64,000 nt of DNA from positions 3,658,001 to 3,722,000 of the forward strand of contig NZ_CP121464.1 of assembly GCF_029690045.1 (NCBI RefSeq), in the 5' to 3' direction. Under the pieces are notes generated by a model. It was given only the letters and a program-made list of their open reading frames with translations, had not been told where the DNA came from and ran no database searches. The position numbers and the translations under genes are program-made. The DNA is from Janthinobacterium rivuli (GTDB lineage: Bacteria; Pseudomonadota; Gammaproteobacteria; Burkholderiales; Burkholderiaceae_D). Shown in pieces: positions 47,046-55,346 of the stretch (positions are counted from its first letter, which is position 1; each line of letters opens with the position of its first letter).

Positions 47046-47139
47046 GACATGGACAAACTGTAATCTGGCGAGGGACGTAGCCGCAGGATCGGGCGGGTAA
47101 AATCGGCGGCCCTGCTTTTCCCGCCCGAGTCCGATACCC

Positions 47140-47994
47140 ATGAGCTTCTTGCAATTATTTATACTTTCCATCGTCCAGGGCTTCGCCGAGCTGCTGCCCG
47201 TGTCCAGTTCCGCCCACGTCATCATGGCGGAAAAATGGATGGGCCTCGATCCCACCTCGCCGGAGCTGACCATGCTGCTGGTGATGCTGCATACGGGCAC
47301 CATGTTCGCCGTCATCGTGTATTTCTGGAAATCCTGGCGCGCCACGTATTTCAGTTCGGCCAGCGCCTTCCGCAGCAATGTCCTGCTGCTCGCGGCCGCC
47401 ACGGCCCTGACGGGCATCGTCGGCTTCGGATTGCTGAAGGGCATTACGCACGTCATGAGCAAGGATGCGCCCGGTTTTGAAATCGAGCACCTGTTCGGCA
47501 ACGCGAAGCTGATGGCCGCCGCGCTGGCTGCCGCCGGCGTGCTGATCATTGTGTCGTCGCGCCTGCAAGCGCGCCAGCATGGCACCTTGTCCATCGGCAA
47601 GGCGATGGTGATCGGCGCCGTGCAAGGCCTGTGCCTGCCTTTCCGGGGCTTTTCCCGCTCGGGCGCCACCATTTCCGCCGGCATCGCCATGGGCGTGCCG
47701 CAGCGCCGCGCCGAGGAATTCAGCTTTGCCCTGGCCGTCGTACTGACGCCGGCCGTGCTGGTCAAGGAAGGCTGGCGCTTTTACCAGGCCGTGGCAAATG
47801 GCAGCCTGGACCATCTGGAACACGGCAACAGCCTGCTGCACCTGCTCGGCCCCAGCCTGCTGGGCATGCTGCTGTCCTTCCTGGCCGGCTTGCTGGCCCT
47901 GCGCTGGCTGTCACGCTGGCTCGAGCAAGGGCGCTGGCATTTCTTTGGCGCGTATTGCCTGCTGGCCTCCTTGGTAGTGCTGTACCTGGGGTAA
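47140..47994 (+). CDS. uppP: Undecaprenyl-diphosphatase
   Basis: A 284-residue polytopic membrane enzyme of the BacA/UppP family that recycles undecaprenyl pyrophosphate for cell-wall synthesis and gives bacitracin tolerance. Motif 1 is GFAELLPVSSSAHVIMAEKWMG in outline, with the catalytic Glu, and motif 2 is FRGFSRSGATISAGIAMG with the conserved Arg and Ser. It lies 57 bp before mntP and may be co-transcribed with it. Confidence 0.95.
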   Translation: MSFLQLFILSIVQGFAELLPVSSSAHVIMAEKWMGLDPTSPELTMLLVMLHTGTMFAVIVYFWKSWRATYFSSASAFRSNVLLLAAATALTGIVGFGLLKGITHVMSKDAPGFEIEHLFGNAKLMAAALAAAGVLIIVSSRLQARQHGTLSIGKAMVIGAVQGLCLPFRGFSRSGATISAGIAMGVPQRRAEEFSFALAVVLTPAVLVKEGWRFYQAVANGSLDHLEHGNSLLHLLGPSLLGMLLSFLAGLLALRWLSRWLEQGRWHFFGAYCLLASLVVLYLG

Positions 47995-48051
47995 AATCGC
48001 CGGGTTTGCAGTTTATACACACATCCCAGCCAGGTTTACAGAAAGCCAACG

Positions 48052-48621
48052 ATGAATTTCGCCGCCACCGCCGCCCTCTCGCTTGCCATGTCCACCGACG
48101 CCTTCGCGGCCGCCGTGGGCAAGGGCGCCGCCCTGCACAAGCCGCAATGGCGCGAGGCGCTGCGCACGGGCCTGATCTTTGGCGTCATCGAAGCCATCAC
48201 GCCCATCATCGGCTGGGCCCTGGGCAGCGTGGCCGCACCTTACGTGGAAGCGTGGGACCACTGGATCGCCTTCAGCCTGCTGGGCATCATCGGCTTGCTG
48301 ATGATACGCAACGCCCTTTCCGATGCCGACGAGGAAGAGGCGCCGGCCCAGTCGCACTCGTTCTGGGTGCTGGCCGTGACGGGCCTGGCCACCAGCATCG
48401 ACGCCATGGTGGTGGGCGCTGGCCTGGCCCTGCTGGGCGCAAATATTGTCGTGACTGCCGCCGCCATCGGTTTTTCCACCTTCGTCATGGTGACCCTGGG
48501 CGTGATGCTGGGCCGCGTGCTGGGCACGGTGGCGGGCCGGCGCGCCGAACTGGTGGGTGGCCTGGTGCTGATCGTCATCGGCTGCGTGATCCTGTACGAG
48601 CATATCGGCCATCCGGCCTGA
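48052..48621 (+). CDS. mntP: Manganese efflux pump MntP
   Basis: A 189-residue six-helix membrane protein that exports Mn2+. The two symmetrical motifs are [19 protein letters not shown] and [19 protein letters not shown], each carrying the transport aspartate. No riboswitch can fit in the 57-bp gap before it, so manganese control would need to act from an upstream promoter. Confidence 0.95.
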   Translation: MNFAATAALSLAMSTDAFAAAVGKGAALHKPQWREALRTGLIFGVIEAITPIIGWALGSVAAPYVEAWDHWIAFSLLGIIGLLMIRNALSDADEEEAPAQSHSFWVLAVTGLATSIDAMVVGAGLALLGANIVVTAAAIGFSTFVMVTLGVMLGRVLGTVAGRRAELVGGLVLIVIGCVILYEHIGHPA

Positions 48622-48727
48622 TGGTGGGCCGGGCAACGGGCGCGCACGCCACAGGCACCAGCGTGGCTGGCGACGCGCTTTGTGCTACATTCAAGGCTCT
48701 GCATTCCTGTCTCGCAAGGTGACCATC

Positions 48728-48934
48728 ATGGAAACTCTTGAGCTGCTTTTTGCCTCGCTGGTGCGCGAAACGGCTGAATCGATACGCGATCACCACGTCC
48801 CATTTGCCATCAAACACGACGAGCGCGCCTATTTCGAGTGGATGGATGGGCATCCGATCAATGGCTATATCCAGGAAGCGTATCGGGAGATCGAGGAAAC
48901 CGCCCAGCAGATCCGCGCCATTCGCGCGGGGTGA
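48728..48934 (+). CDS. Small hypothetical acidic protein
   Basis: A 68-residue soluble protein (METLELLFASLVRETAESI start), acidic and helical, with DERAYFEWMDGHPINGYI in the middle. AAGGTG precedes the ATG. No family recognised. It is the last gene before a 237-bp gap holding a repeat-like hairpin. Confidence 0.65.
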   Translation: METLELLFASLVRETAESIRDHHVPFAIKHDERAYFEWMDGHPINGYIQEAYREIEETAQQIRAIRAG

Positions 48935-48985
48935 TGACGCTTGCCGCAAGCTACTGCGCGGGGCGCTTTGCGGCCTGCGATGCTC

Positions 48986-49003
48986 ACCGTACTTATGTAC
49001 GGT
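48986..49003. repeat. Short palindrome in intergenic sequence
   Basis: ACCGTAC (48986-48992) and GTACGGT (48997-49003) enclose TTAT. The surrounding 237-bp gap (48935-49171) contains no gene; its sequence around the hairpin looks like a dispersed intergenic repeat, but only one copy occurs in this window. Confidence 0.4.
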
Positions 49004-49171
49004 TGCGCTTCTCGGCCACAAATCGCCACCGCTCGCTACGCTTGCAGCAAGCGTCGATACGCTAGTTGAACCGTTGCTTGAATTGGCGGTCTTGAGCCAA
49101 ATCAAACACTCAGCTGTTCGATACGCATAAAAAGGTCCGGGCCACGACAATCGGGTCTGGAGGCGGGAGAC

Positions 49172-49477
49172 ATGGATCAGGGACAAAAACACCAGATCAG
49201 GGGCTATGAATTTCATGTGGCGGGGGCGCTGGAGAAGGATGGGCGCTACCGGGGCATGATTTTGATCAGCAAGCGCGGCGATACGCAGCAGGTGTACGCC
49301 AAGCCCGTGCTGGTTGAAACGCCGAGCAGTTTCAAGTCCGTGCATGCGGCTTTGATCGAGGCCTCGGCGTATGCCCAGGAACTCATCTATAACGGCGCCA
49401 TCAAGGCGCTGCTGCCGGCCGATGCGCCGCTCGCGGGAAAGCAGGCGCCGCAGCCGCCGGATTTCGTCGGCAACTGA
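49172..49477 (+). CDS. Small hypothetical protein
   Basis: A 101-residue soluble protein with a compact alpha/beta look: RGYEFHVAGALEKDGRYRGMILISKRG at the start, then VHAALIEASAYAQELIYNGAIKALLPA, and a proline-rich tail. It lies alone, preceded by GGCGGGAGAC as ribosome site. Function unknown. Confidence 0.7.
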   Translation: MDQGQKHQIRGYEFHVAGALEKDGRYRGMILISKRGDTQQVYAKPVLVETPSSFKSVHAALIEASAYAQELIYNGAIKALLPADAPLAGKQAPQPPDFVGN

Positions 49478-49549
49478 CGCCGGCAAGCCCATCCGGACGC
49501 CTTGGCGGCGCGTATAATGACGCGCTTTCCCGGATGAAAACACAGAACA

Positions 49550-49795
49550 ATGGAATATGTGAACTTGCCGCTGGTCTTCCTCGTCGGCTGCGCGCTGATC
49601 GCCTTGCTGGCCAAGAAGAATGGCTATTCGTGGTACCTGTTTTTCTTTGCCATCGCCGTGCCCGTGCCCCTGTTGCTGCTGGCCTTGCCACATGTGCTGG
49701 GTGTGGAGACCGCCTCACTGACCTCCGTACGGCTGGGCGCTACCCTGCTCTTCCCCCTGGCCGGCCTGCTGCTGGCCCTGCGGGGCAAGCGCTAA
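49550..49795 (+). CDS. Small membrane protein
   Basis: An 81-residue hydrophobic protein with two or three membrane helices (about 6-22, 28-50 and 60-77), ending in positively charged RGKR. No family recognised. It is convergent with the gene at 49803, seven bases away. Confidence 0.65.
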   Translation: MEYVNLPLVFLVGCALIALLAKKNGYSWYLFFFAIAVPVPLLLLALPHVLGVETASLTSVRLGATLLFPLAGLLLALRGKR

Positions 49796-49802
49796 GGCAG
49801 TT

Positions 49803-50024
49803 TCAACGTGCCGACACGCCATCGGCCAGGCGCCAGCCGATGGACAGCGCCAGTTGCTGCGCCTCTTTTTCATTGCTGCAATCGTCGTAATCGCAAGTGT
49901 CCGCATACGCGCCGCAGGCCTGGTTCTGGCTCACATACGAGCCGACCCAGCGGCCATCGCGGCGCTGGCTGGCCGTGGCGCTGATGATAAAACCTTTATG
50001 GATGGTGGGATTTTCAAAAGACAT
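49803..50024 (-). CDS. Small hypothetical protein
   Basis: A 73-residue soluble protein with four cysteines or near-cysteine positions (QACGAYADTCDYDDCSNE) in the middle and a KEAQQLALSIGWRLADG tail. A strong ribosome site (GGAGG) precedes the ATG. It resembles small conserved proteins of unknown role found in Burkholderiales. Confidence 0.65.
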   Translation of the reverse strand: MSFENPTIHKGFIISATASQRRDGRWVGSYVSQNQACGAYADTCDYDDCSNEKEAQQLALSIGWRLADGVSAR

Positions 50025-50169
50025 ATTTCCTCCGGTGCAAGAAGCGTCAGGAAGCTGACTGGTCCCTACTGTGCGCCACGCGCCGCTGGCAGTCTGTACG
50101 TTTGATCACACACAGGAAGCGCGCACGCGCCTGCCCGCGCGGCGCCCGGCGATCGGGTATGATTTCGCC

Positions 50170-50886
50170 ATGTGTGGACGATTCGATCAAAATGACACGG
50201 CGCGCGTACTGGCGTCGTCCTTCGGCTGGACCGACGCCGTATTCGACAGCGAAGCCGAACCGCACCTGAACGTGTCGCCCGGCACGTACCGGCCCGTGCT
50301 GCACATCCAGGATGGCGTGCACAGGGTCGACGATGTCTTCTGGGGCTACCGCCCCGCCTGGGCAGCCGCGGCCACACCCGCTCCCGGCAAGAAAAAAATC
50401 CCCATCGCCATCAATGCCCGCCTGGAAAAACTCGCCGGCGCCTACTGGAAACCCTTGCTGCGCACTGGGCGCGGCATCGTCTGCGTTTCCGGCTGGTATG
50501 AATGGACTGGGGAAAAAGGCCGCAAGCAGCCGTGGCACATCCACCGCCGCGACCGCGCGCCCCTGTTCCTGCTGGCGCTGGCCCATTTCGGCCCCTGGAA
50601 AGTCAGCCGCGAGGAAGCGGGCTTCGTGCTGGTGACGGCCGACAGCCTGGGCGGCATGGTCGATATCCACGACCGCCGCCCCGTGGCCGTCAGCCAGGAA
50701 GACGCGCACCGCTGGCTCGATCCCGCCCTGACACCCGAGCAAGCCCTGCACCTGGCGCGCACCTGCATGCTGGACGTGGAACTGTTCGAGTGGCATGCCG
50801 TCGACAATCCGCTGGTGCCGACCGCCAAGGCCAGGACACCCTCAACGCCTGCTGTGCAAAGCACGTTTGACTGGGGGACGGACTAA
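50170..50886 (+). CDS. SOS response-associated peptidase (SRAP, HMCES/YedK type)
   Basis: A 238-residue SRAP protein that links covalently to abasic sites in single-stranded DNA through the N-terminal cysteine exposed after Met1 removal. The required MCGRF start, the AINARLEKL segment and the SGWYEWTG loop with its conserved Glu are present, and DIHDRRPVAV carries the conserved His. The start is fixed by the catalytic Cys2; the frame stays open further upstream but would bury it. No LexA box was seen in the 145 bp upstream. Confidence 0.92.
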   Translation: MCGRFDQNDTARVLASSFGWTDAVFDSEAEPHLNVSPGTYRPVLHIQDGVHRVDDVFWGYRPAWAAAATPAPGKKKIPIAINARLEKLAGAYWKPLLRTGRGIVCVSGWYEWTGEKGRKQPWHIHRRDRAPLFLLALAHFGPWKVSREEAGFVLVTADSLGGMVDIHDRRPVAVSQEDAHRWLDPALTPEQALHLARTCMLDVELFEWHAVDNPLVPTAKARTPSTPAVQSTFDWGTD

Positions 50887-50895
50887 GGCAATGGA

Positions 50896-52083
50896 TTAAG
50901 GCAAGCGCGCCAGGCGGCGCCACAGCGCTTCCATCGGCCCCTGGCGGAAATGCCGCAGCCAGTAGCGGCTCAGCAGCACCTGCCCCACCATGATCAGCAC
51001 GGCCAGGCCCAGCATCTCGGCCGGACGCAAGCGGGCGCCCCAGCCCAGGCCCGGCCCCTGCAGCAACCACGTGCCGATCAGCGATTGCAGCAGATAATTG
51101 CTCAGCGCCATGCGTCCCACGGGCGCCAGCCATGCGCCGAGCCAGCGCAGCATGAAGGGGCCGGCCAGCATCAGCGCGGCCACGTAGCCGGCCGCCAGCA
51201 CGGGGCCGCCGGCGAACAGGCCCACTTCGAACAGGGCCGTATCGAACACGGTCTGATACGGATCGGCTACCTGCCACGCGACGGCGCCGGCCGCCAGCAG
51301 GTTGAACGGCAAGCCCAGGCCCAGTCCCACGGCGCGCACCCGGCGCCACAGCCGCTGGTGGCGCTGCGGCTGCGTCAGCCAGCCACAACGCACGGACAAG
51401 ATGCCCAGCAGGAACAGCACGATGATATGCGGCAGCATGACGGTGGCGTACAGCAAGGAGACGAGGAAATCGTTGGCGCGCAGCCTGGCCACGGCCCATG
51501 CGCTGCCTTGCGTGTAGATGGCGTACCGCTCCGCAAAACTGTGCAGGTCGCGCGCAATGTCCGGCGCGCCGTCCTGCTGGCCCACGGGAATGAGCAAGCA
51601 CATAAATAACAGAAAACCGGCGGCGACCAGCCAGGCGCGGTTGCGTATGCGGCTGAGCCTGGCGGATGCCAGCGGCAGGATCAGCATGCCGGCCACGGCA
51701 TACGAGGTCAGCACGTCGCCGCTCCAGATGAGGAAACCGTGCAGCAGACCAAACACGAGCAGGCAGCGCAGCCGGCGCCGATAGGCAGCTTGCGCCTGCT
51801 CCCAGCTGCCCAGCTGGCGTTGCAGGGAACGTGTCTGCAGGGCAAAACCGGCGCCAAACAAAAACGCGAAGATGGGATAGAACTTGAATTGCGCCAGCGC
51901 CGCAATCCCGAAAATGACGAGCTGGTCGAGCACAGGCGGCTGCGCCGGCAAGGTGCCGTAGCGCAAGGAAATCGTGCCCCAGGCAAAGCCCCAGATATTC
52001 ACCAGCAGGATGCCAAACACGGCAAGACCGCGCAGCACGTCGAGCTGCAGCAACCTGCCGCGCTTGGCGCGAATGGCGCTCAA
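50896..52083 (-). CDS. DUF418-family inner-membrane protein
   Basis: A 395-residue membrane protein with about eight to ten helices. It opens with RLLQLDVLRGLAVFGILLVNIW and ends with the DUF418 core (GRMALSNYLLQSLIGTWLL, then MVGQVLLSRYWLRHFRQGPMEALWR). Members are unassigned, sometimes near transport or polysaccharide genes. It follows the LD-carboxypeptidase gene by five bases on the same strand. Confidence 0.88.
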   Translation of the reverse strand: MSAIRAKRGRLLQLDVLRGLAVFGILLVNIWGFAWGTISLRYGTLPAQPPVLDQLVIFGIAALAQFKFYPIFAFLFGAGFALQTRSLQRQLGSWEQAQAAYRRRLRCLLVFGLLHGFLIWSGDVLTSYAVAGMLILPLASARLSRIRNRAWLVAAGFLLFMCLLIPVGQQDGAPDIARDLHSFAERYAIYTQGSAWAVARLRANDFLVSLLYATVMLPHIIVLFLLGILSVRCGWLTQPQRHQRLWRRVRAVGLGLGLPFNLLAAGAVAWQVADPYQTVFDTALFEVGLFAGGPVLAAGYVAALMLAGPFMLRWLGAWLAPVGRMALSNYLLQSLIGTWLLQGPGLGWGARLRPAEMLGLAVLIMVGQVLLSRYWLRHFRQGPMEALWRRLARLP

Positions 52084-52088
52084 AGCGT

Positions 52089-53006
52089 TCAGGGGCGCGC
52101 CAGGGTCGGGTAATCGGTGATCTGCAGGCTGAAGCCGGACGCATCCGATTGCAGGCGCGCGTGGCCGCCGAACGGCAAGGTGACGCGGCGGCGGATATGG
52201 CCGAATTCCAGCCCCGTCAGCACGGGCACGGGCAGGCGCTGGCGCACATAGGCCAACATGGCGTCGAAATCATAACCGTTATCCATGGGGCTCAATTTAT
52301 AGGCGGAAAAATCACCGAGCACCACGGCTTGCTGGCGCTCTATCACGCCCGCGTGCAGCAATTGCAGCAGCATGCGCTCGACCCGGTACGGGTGTTCGTT
52401 GACGTCTTCCAGGAACAAAATGCCGCCGTCGATTTCCGGGAAATACGGCGTGCCCAGCAAGTGAACCAGCATGGCCAGGTTACCGCCCCATAATTTACCG
52501 CTGACTTCGACCTGCGGATTGCCCGCCGCCGTACCCGTGACCGTGTGCGTGGGTCCGGCCAGGCACGACCACAGTTGATCGAGCGTAAATTGCTCGGGCT
52601 CGTCGCGCGTAAAATCGTCGCAGAGCATGGGGCCGGCAAAGCTGGCGCGGCCCGTTTTCGCCATCAAGCCCATGTGGAAGGCCGTGAAATCGCTGTAGCC
52701 GACAAACAGCTTGCCACTGTCCGCCATGCCGTCGAAATCGATGTCGGGCAGGAGGCGGCTGATGCCGTAGCTGCCGCGCAAGGCGATCACCACCTGCACG
52801 TCCGGGTCGGCAGCGGCCGCGTTCAGCTGTGCCAGGCGGCCCGCATCCGTGCCGCCGAAGCGCTGGAATATGTGCTCGTGGTCGTAGTAATTGTGGACGG
52901 TGGCGCCTTGCGCCTGCAAGCGGGCGATGCCGCGTTCCAAAGCCGCCGCGTCGGGCGCATAACCGCCCGGTGCCACGATGGCGATGCCAATCTCAGGTGT
53001 CTTCAA
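52089..53006 (-). CDS. LD-carboxypeptidase (S66, MccF/LdcA family)
   Basis: A 305-residue cytoplasmic serine peptidase of family S66, which trims the terminal D-Ala from tetrapeptides in peptidoglycan recycling or cleaves microcin C-type amides. It shows the N-terminal IAIVAPGGYAPD, ALRGSYGISRLLP, the nucleophile in GYSDFTAFH, and later LEDVNEHPYRVERML with the catalytic Glu, and FGHIRRRVTLPFG with His. The start is TTG; no in-frame ATG fits the family start. Confidence 0.9.
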   Translation of the reverse strand: MKTPEIGIAIVAPGGYAPDAAALERGIARLQAQGATVHNYYDHEHIFQRFGGTDAGRLAQLNAAAADPDVQVVIALRGSYGISRLLPDIDFDGMADSGKLFVGYSDFTAFHMGLMAKTGRASFAGPMLCDDFTRDEPEQFTLDQLWSCLAGPTHTVTGTAAGNPQVEVSGKLWGGNLAMLVHLLGTPYFPEIDGGILFLEDVNEHPYRVERMLLQLLHAGVIERQQAVVLGDFSAYKLSPMDNGYDFDAMLAYVRQRLPVPVLTGLEFGHIRRRVTLPFGGHARLQSDASGFSLQITDYPTLARP

Positions 53007-53048
53007 AATGCCCGTGCCTTCAAAAGTTGTGGGCGCGCCGAGTTACTT

Positions 53049-53966
53049 TTAAGCTGGCTGGGAGCGCATCTGGGGCGCCATCTTACCTTGCAGATGCACA
53101 TCGATCAAGGCGAGCAGGCGCTCGATCAGCTGGGGCGGCATGTCGTGTCCCATGCCTTCGATCACTTCCAGCCGGGCGCCCGGAATCAGCGCCGCCGTAT
53201 CGATGCCGCAGGCAACGGGGATCAGGGGATCGGCCGCGCCATGGATCACCAGCGCCGGGCAACTGATGCTCGGCAACAAGGCCGTGCGTTCGCCCGAGGC
53301 GGCGATGGCCACCATCTGCCGCGCCACGCCTTCCGGGCAACTGCCGCGCTGCAACGCCGCTTCGATGCGCTGGTACAGCATTTTTTCCGACACGGGATAG
53401 GCGGGACTGCCGATGACGCGCACGGTGGCCGCCATGTGCGCCATCAGTTCGGCGCGGCTGGCGTTGCGTTTCGGACGTTGCAATAGCGCATTGCGCGCCG
53501 CCCGCGTGGGGCCGGGCAAGCCGCGCCGGCCGCTGCTCGACATGATGGACGTCAGGCTGAGCACCTGCTGCGGCGCGCGCGCCGCCATCACTTGCGCGAT
53601 CATGCCGCCCATCGACACGCCGATCACGTGCGCCTGCGCAATGCGCAAGGCCGCCAGCAAGCCCAGCGCGTCGTCCGCCATGTCATTGAGGGTGTAGGAA
53701 GTTTTGAGGGGCCAGCCGAGCAGGTTTTTCACGTAGGCCAGCGGCAGATACGGTTTGCCCGCCAGCGCCATCTTGCTCGACAGACCGCTGTCGCGGTTGT
53801 CGAAACGCAGCACCCGAAAGCCTTGCTCGACGATGCCTTCGACGAAGTCCGCCGGCCAGGCGATCAGTTGCATGCCCAGGCCCATGACCAGTAGCACGCA
53901 CGGATCGTTGGGGTCGCCGTGGCTCTCATAAGCTATGTTGAGGCCGTTCGCCATGATGGTTGCCAT
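53049..53966 (-). CDS. Alpha/beta hydrolase
   Basis: A 305-residue alpha/beta hydrolase. The oxyanion and nucleophile regions are LLVMGLGMQLIAWP and VIGVSMGGMIAQVMA (Ser in G-V-S-M-G), DNRDSGLS marks strand 5, and GAADPLIP and GMGHDMP give the acid and the histidine. It resembles hydrolases of unknown substrate often near esterase genes. The ATG at 53966 follows GAGAGG; an upstream ATG lacks similarity. Confidence 0.88.
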   Translation of the reverse strand: MATIMANGLNIAYESHGDPNDPCVLLVMGLGMQLIAWPADFVEGIVEQGFRVLRFDNRDSGLSSKMALAGKPYLPLAYVKNLLGWPLKTSYTLNDMADDALGLLAALRIAQAHVIGVSMGGMIAQVMAARAPQQVLSLTSIMSSSGRRGLPGPTRAARNALLQRPKRNASRAELMAHMAATVRVIGSPAYPVSEKMLYQRIEAALQRGSCPEGVARQMVAIAASGERTALLPSISCPALVIHGAADPLIPVACGIDTAALIPGARLEVIEGMGHDMPPQLIERLLALIDVHLQGKMAPQMRSQPA

Positions 53967-54078
53967 GATTGCCTCTCTTCCAGGAACCAGCACGCAGACA
54001 CGATCGCTGCGGCCTTGCAACCAGCATACCACTATTGTGCTTCAGACATGAGACCGGCACGCGGCACTCAGCTGAAGT

Positions 54079-54107
54079 GTTGCCGCGCCGGTACGGCGCG
54101 CGGCAAC
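54079..54107 (-). terminator. GC hairpin downstream of the HemS-like gene
   Basis: GTTGCCGCGCCG (54079-54090) pairs imperfectly with CGGCGCGCGGCAAC (54094-54107). No U tract follows on the minus strand, so termination here is uncertain. Confidence 0.4.
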
Positions 54108-54128
54108 TGTGCTGAACAACGGTGCTGC

Positions 54129-55283
54129 TTACTTTGCCTTAGGCAAGGAATCGGCCAGATCCACCCAGCTTTGCGGCTGCGGCTTGCCGCGCTCGCGCAC
54201 GCCGAAGAAGGAGACCACTTGCGTGCCGTCATTGTCGAAGAATTCGACGGAAGTGACGCCGCCGCGCTTGACGACCCAGCCGCTGCGCAGGGCCGTGTCG
54301 CGGATGTGCAGGTTGAAGTCCGGGTCCAGCACGTTGAAGAAGCCGCCGGCGGCCATGGTTTTCTCGATCTTGCCGCTGTAGATCTGCGTCAAGCCCTCAT
54401 TGCCCAGGAACACCATGATGGCGACCTTGTCCTTCGCCGCGTTTTCCAGCAGGGTGCGCAGCGCCTGCGGCGTCACGCGCTCGACCACGCCGGCCGGCGC
54501 CAGGCGCAAGGCCTGTTCGCGCGTCAGGTGGAATTCACGCATGATTTGCGCGAACTGGTGCACATCCGTCATGTCTTTCCAGGCCAGCTGGAATTCCTTG
54601 ACGTCGATCTCGGCATCCGGCTTTTCTGCCGCCTTGGGCGCCACGGCCAGCACGTTCAATTCCGCGCTTTGCTGCGGCAGGCGGAAGGTCGCCACCAATT
54701 TATCGTAGACGGCCACGCCCGGCTCGTTGCGCAGGTAGATCTTGTGCACGGCCGTGCCGTTGGCATCAAAAAATTGCAGGCTGCGCGTCGGCTTGCCGTC
54801 GCGGCCCGCTTGCTCCACAGCAAATGCATATTTCCAGTTTTCAAAGTGGAAACGCAGGTCGATCTGGCCGCCCAGGTAGCCACCGGCGATATTGCGCTGG
54901 CGCGCTTGCGTTTCCGGGTCCTTGGCGTCGGCCTGCTCGGACTTGTCGCCCGCCTGCTTGAACTTGCTGGCCACGCCCGTCGTTTCGATGACGCCGTTTT
55001 CATTGCGCGTGATCGCTTGCACGACGCCCAGATCCAGCGCGGCGCGCATGATTTCGCGCGGCTGGTTGCCGTCGGCCTGCAGGCGCGTGACGCCCTTGCC
55101 GATGTTGGTTGCCAGCAATTGCGCTTCGGACACACCCAGCGCACGCGCCGCGTCGCGGATCTGCGACTTCGGCTGCTCGGTACGCAAGGTGGACCAGCGT
55201 TCCGCCAAGGTGGCTGGGGCCGCGTATGCGTTTGCAATCAGCAGGCTGCCTAGCAGGGATAGAACGAGTTTGGATAACTTCAT
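54129..55283 (-). CDS. HemS/ChuS-like haem-handling protein with signal peptide
   Basis: A 384-residue protein of the HemS/HmuS/ChuS family (two structurally repeated halves), which bind haem and in some cases degrade it. The family start (LAERWSTLRTEQPKSQIRDAA) and the conserved LQFFDANGTAVHKIYL with the likely haem-ligand His180 are intact. Unusually, it begins MKLSKLVLSLLGSLLIANAYAAP, a clear signal peptide, whereas known members are cytoplasmic. It follows the TonB receptor gene downstream of an intrinsic terminator. Ribosome site is weak. Haem capture in the periplasm is plausible. Confidence 0.85.
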   Translation of the reverse strand: MKLSKLVLSLLGSLLIANAYAAPATLAERWSTLRTEQPKSQIRDAARALGVSEAQLLATNIGKGVTRLQADGNQPREIMRAALDLGVVQAITRNENGVIETTGVASKFKQAGDKSEQADAKDPETQARQRNIAGGYLGGQIDLRFHFENWKYAFAVEQAGRDGKPTRSLQFFDANGTAVHKIYLRNEPGVAVYDKLVATFRLPQQSAELNVLAVAPKAAEKPDAEIDVKEFQLAWKDMTDVHQFAQIMREFHLTREQALRLAPAGVVERVTPQALRTLLENAAKDKVAIMVFLGNEGLTQIYSGKIEKTMAAGGFFNVLDPDFNLHIRDTALRSGWVVKRGGVTSVEFFDNDGTQVVSFFGVRERGKPQPQSWVDLADSLPKAK

Positions 55284-55308
55284 AGAGAGACCATTCAATC
55301 AAACATGG

Positions 55309-55333
55309 AAAAAAAGAGGGGCAAGCACCCCTC
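55309..55333 (-). terminator. Intrinsic terminator between haem receptor and HemS-like genes
   Basis: On the minus strand GAGGGG and CCCCTC (55316-55321 and 55328-55333, TGCTTG loop) are followed by seven T (55309-55315). It lies 13 bp after the receptor stop and 25 bp before the HemS-like start. Confidence 0.82.
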
Positions 55334-55346
55334 CCCGGTAAAAAAT

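Noticed and set aside
47995..48051. A possible manganese riboswitch before mntP.
   Set aside because: The gap is only 57 bp, too short for a yybP-ykoY element, and no matching structure is visible.
50025..50169. A LexA box before the SRAP gene.
   Set aside because: CTGT and ACAG both occur, but at 14-bp rather than 8-bp spacing, so no SOS box is claimed despite the family name.
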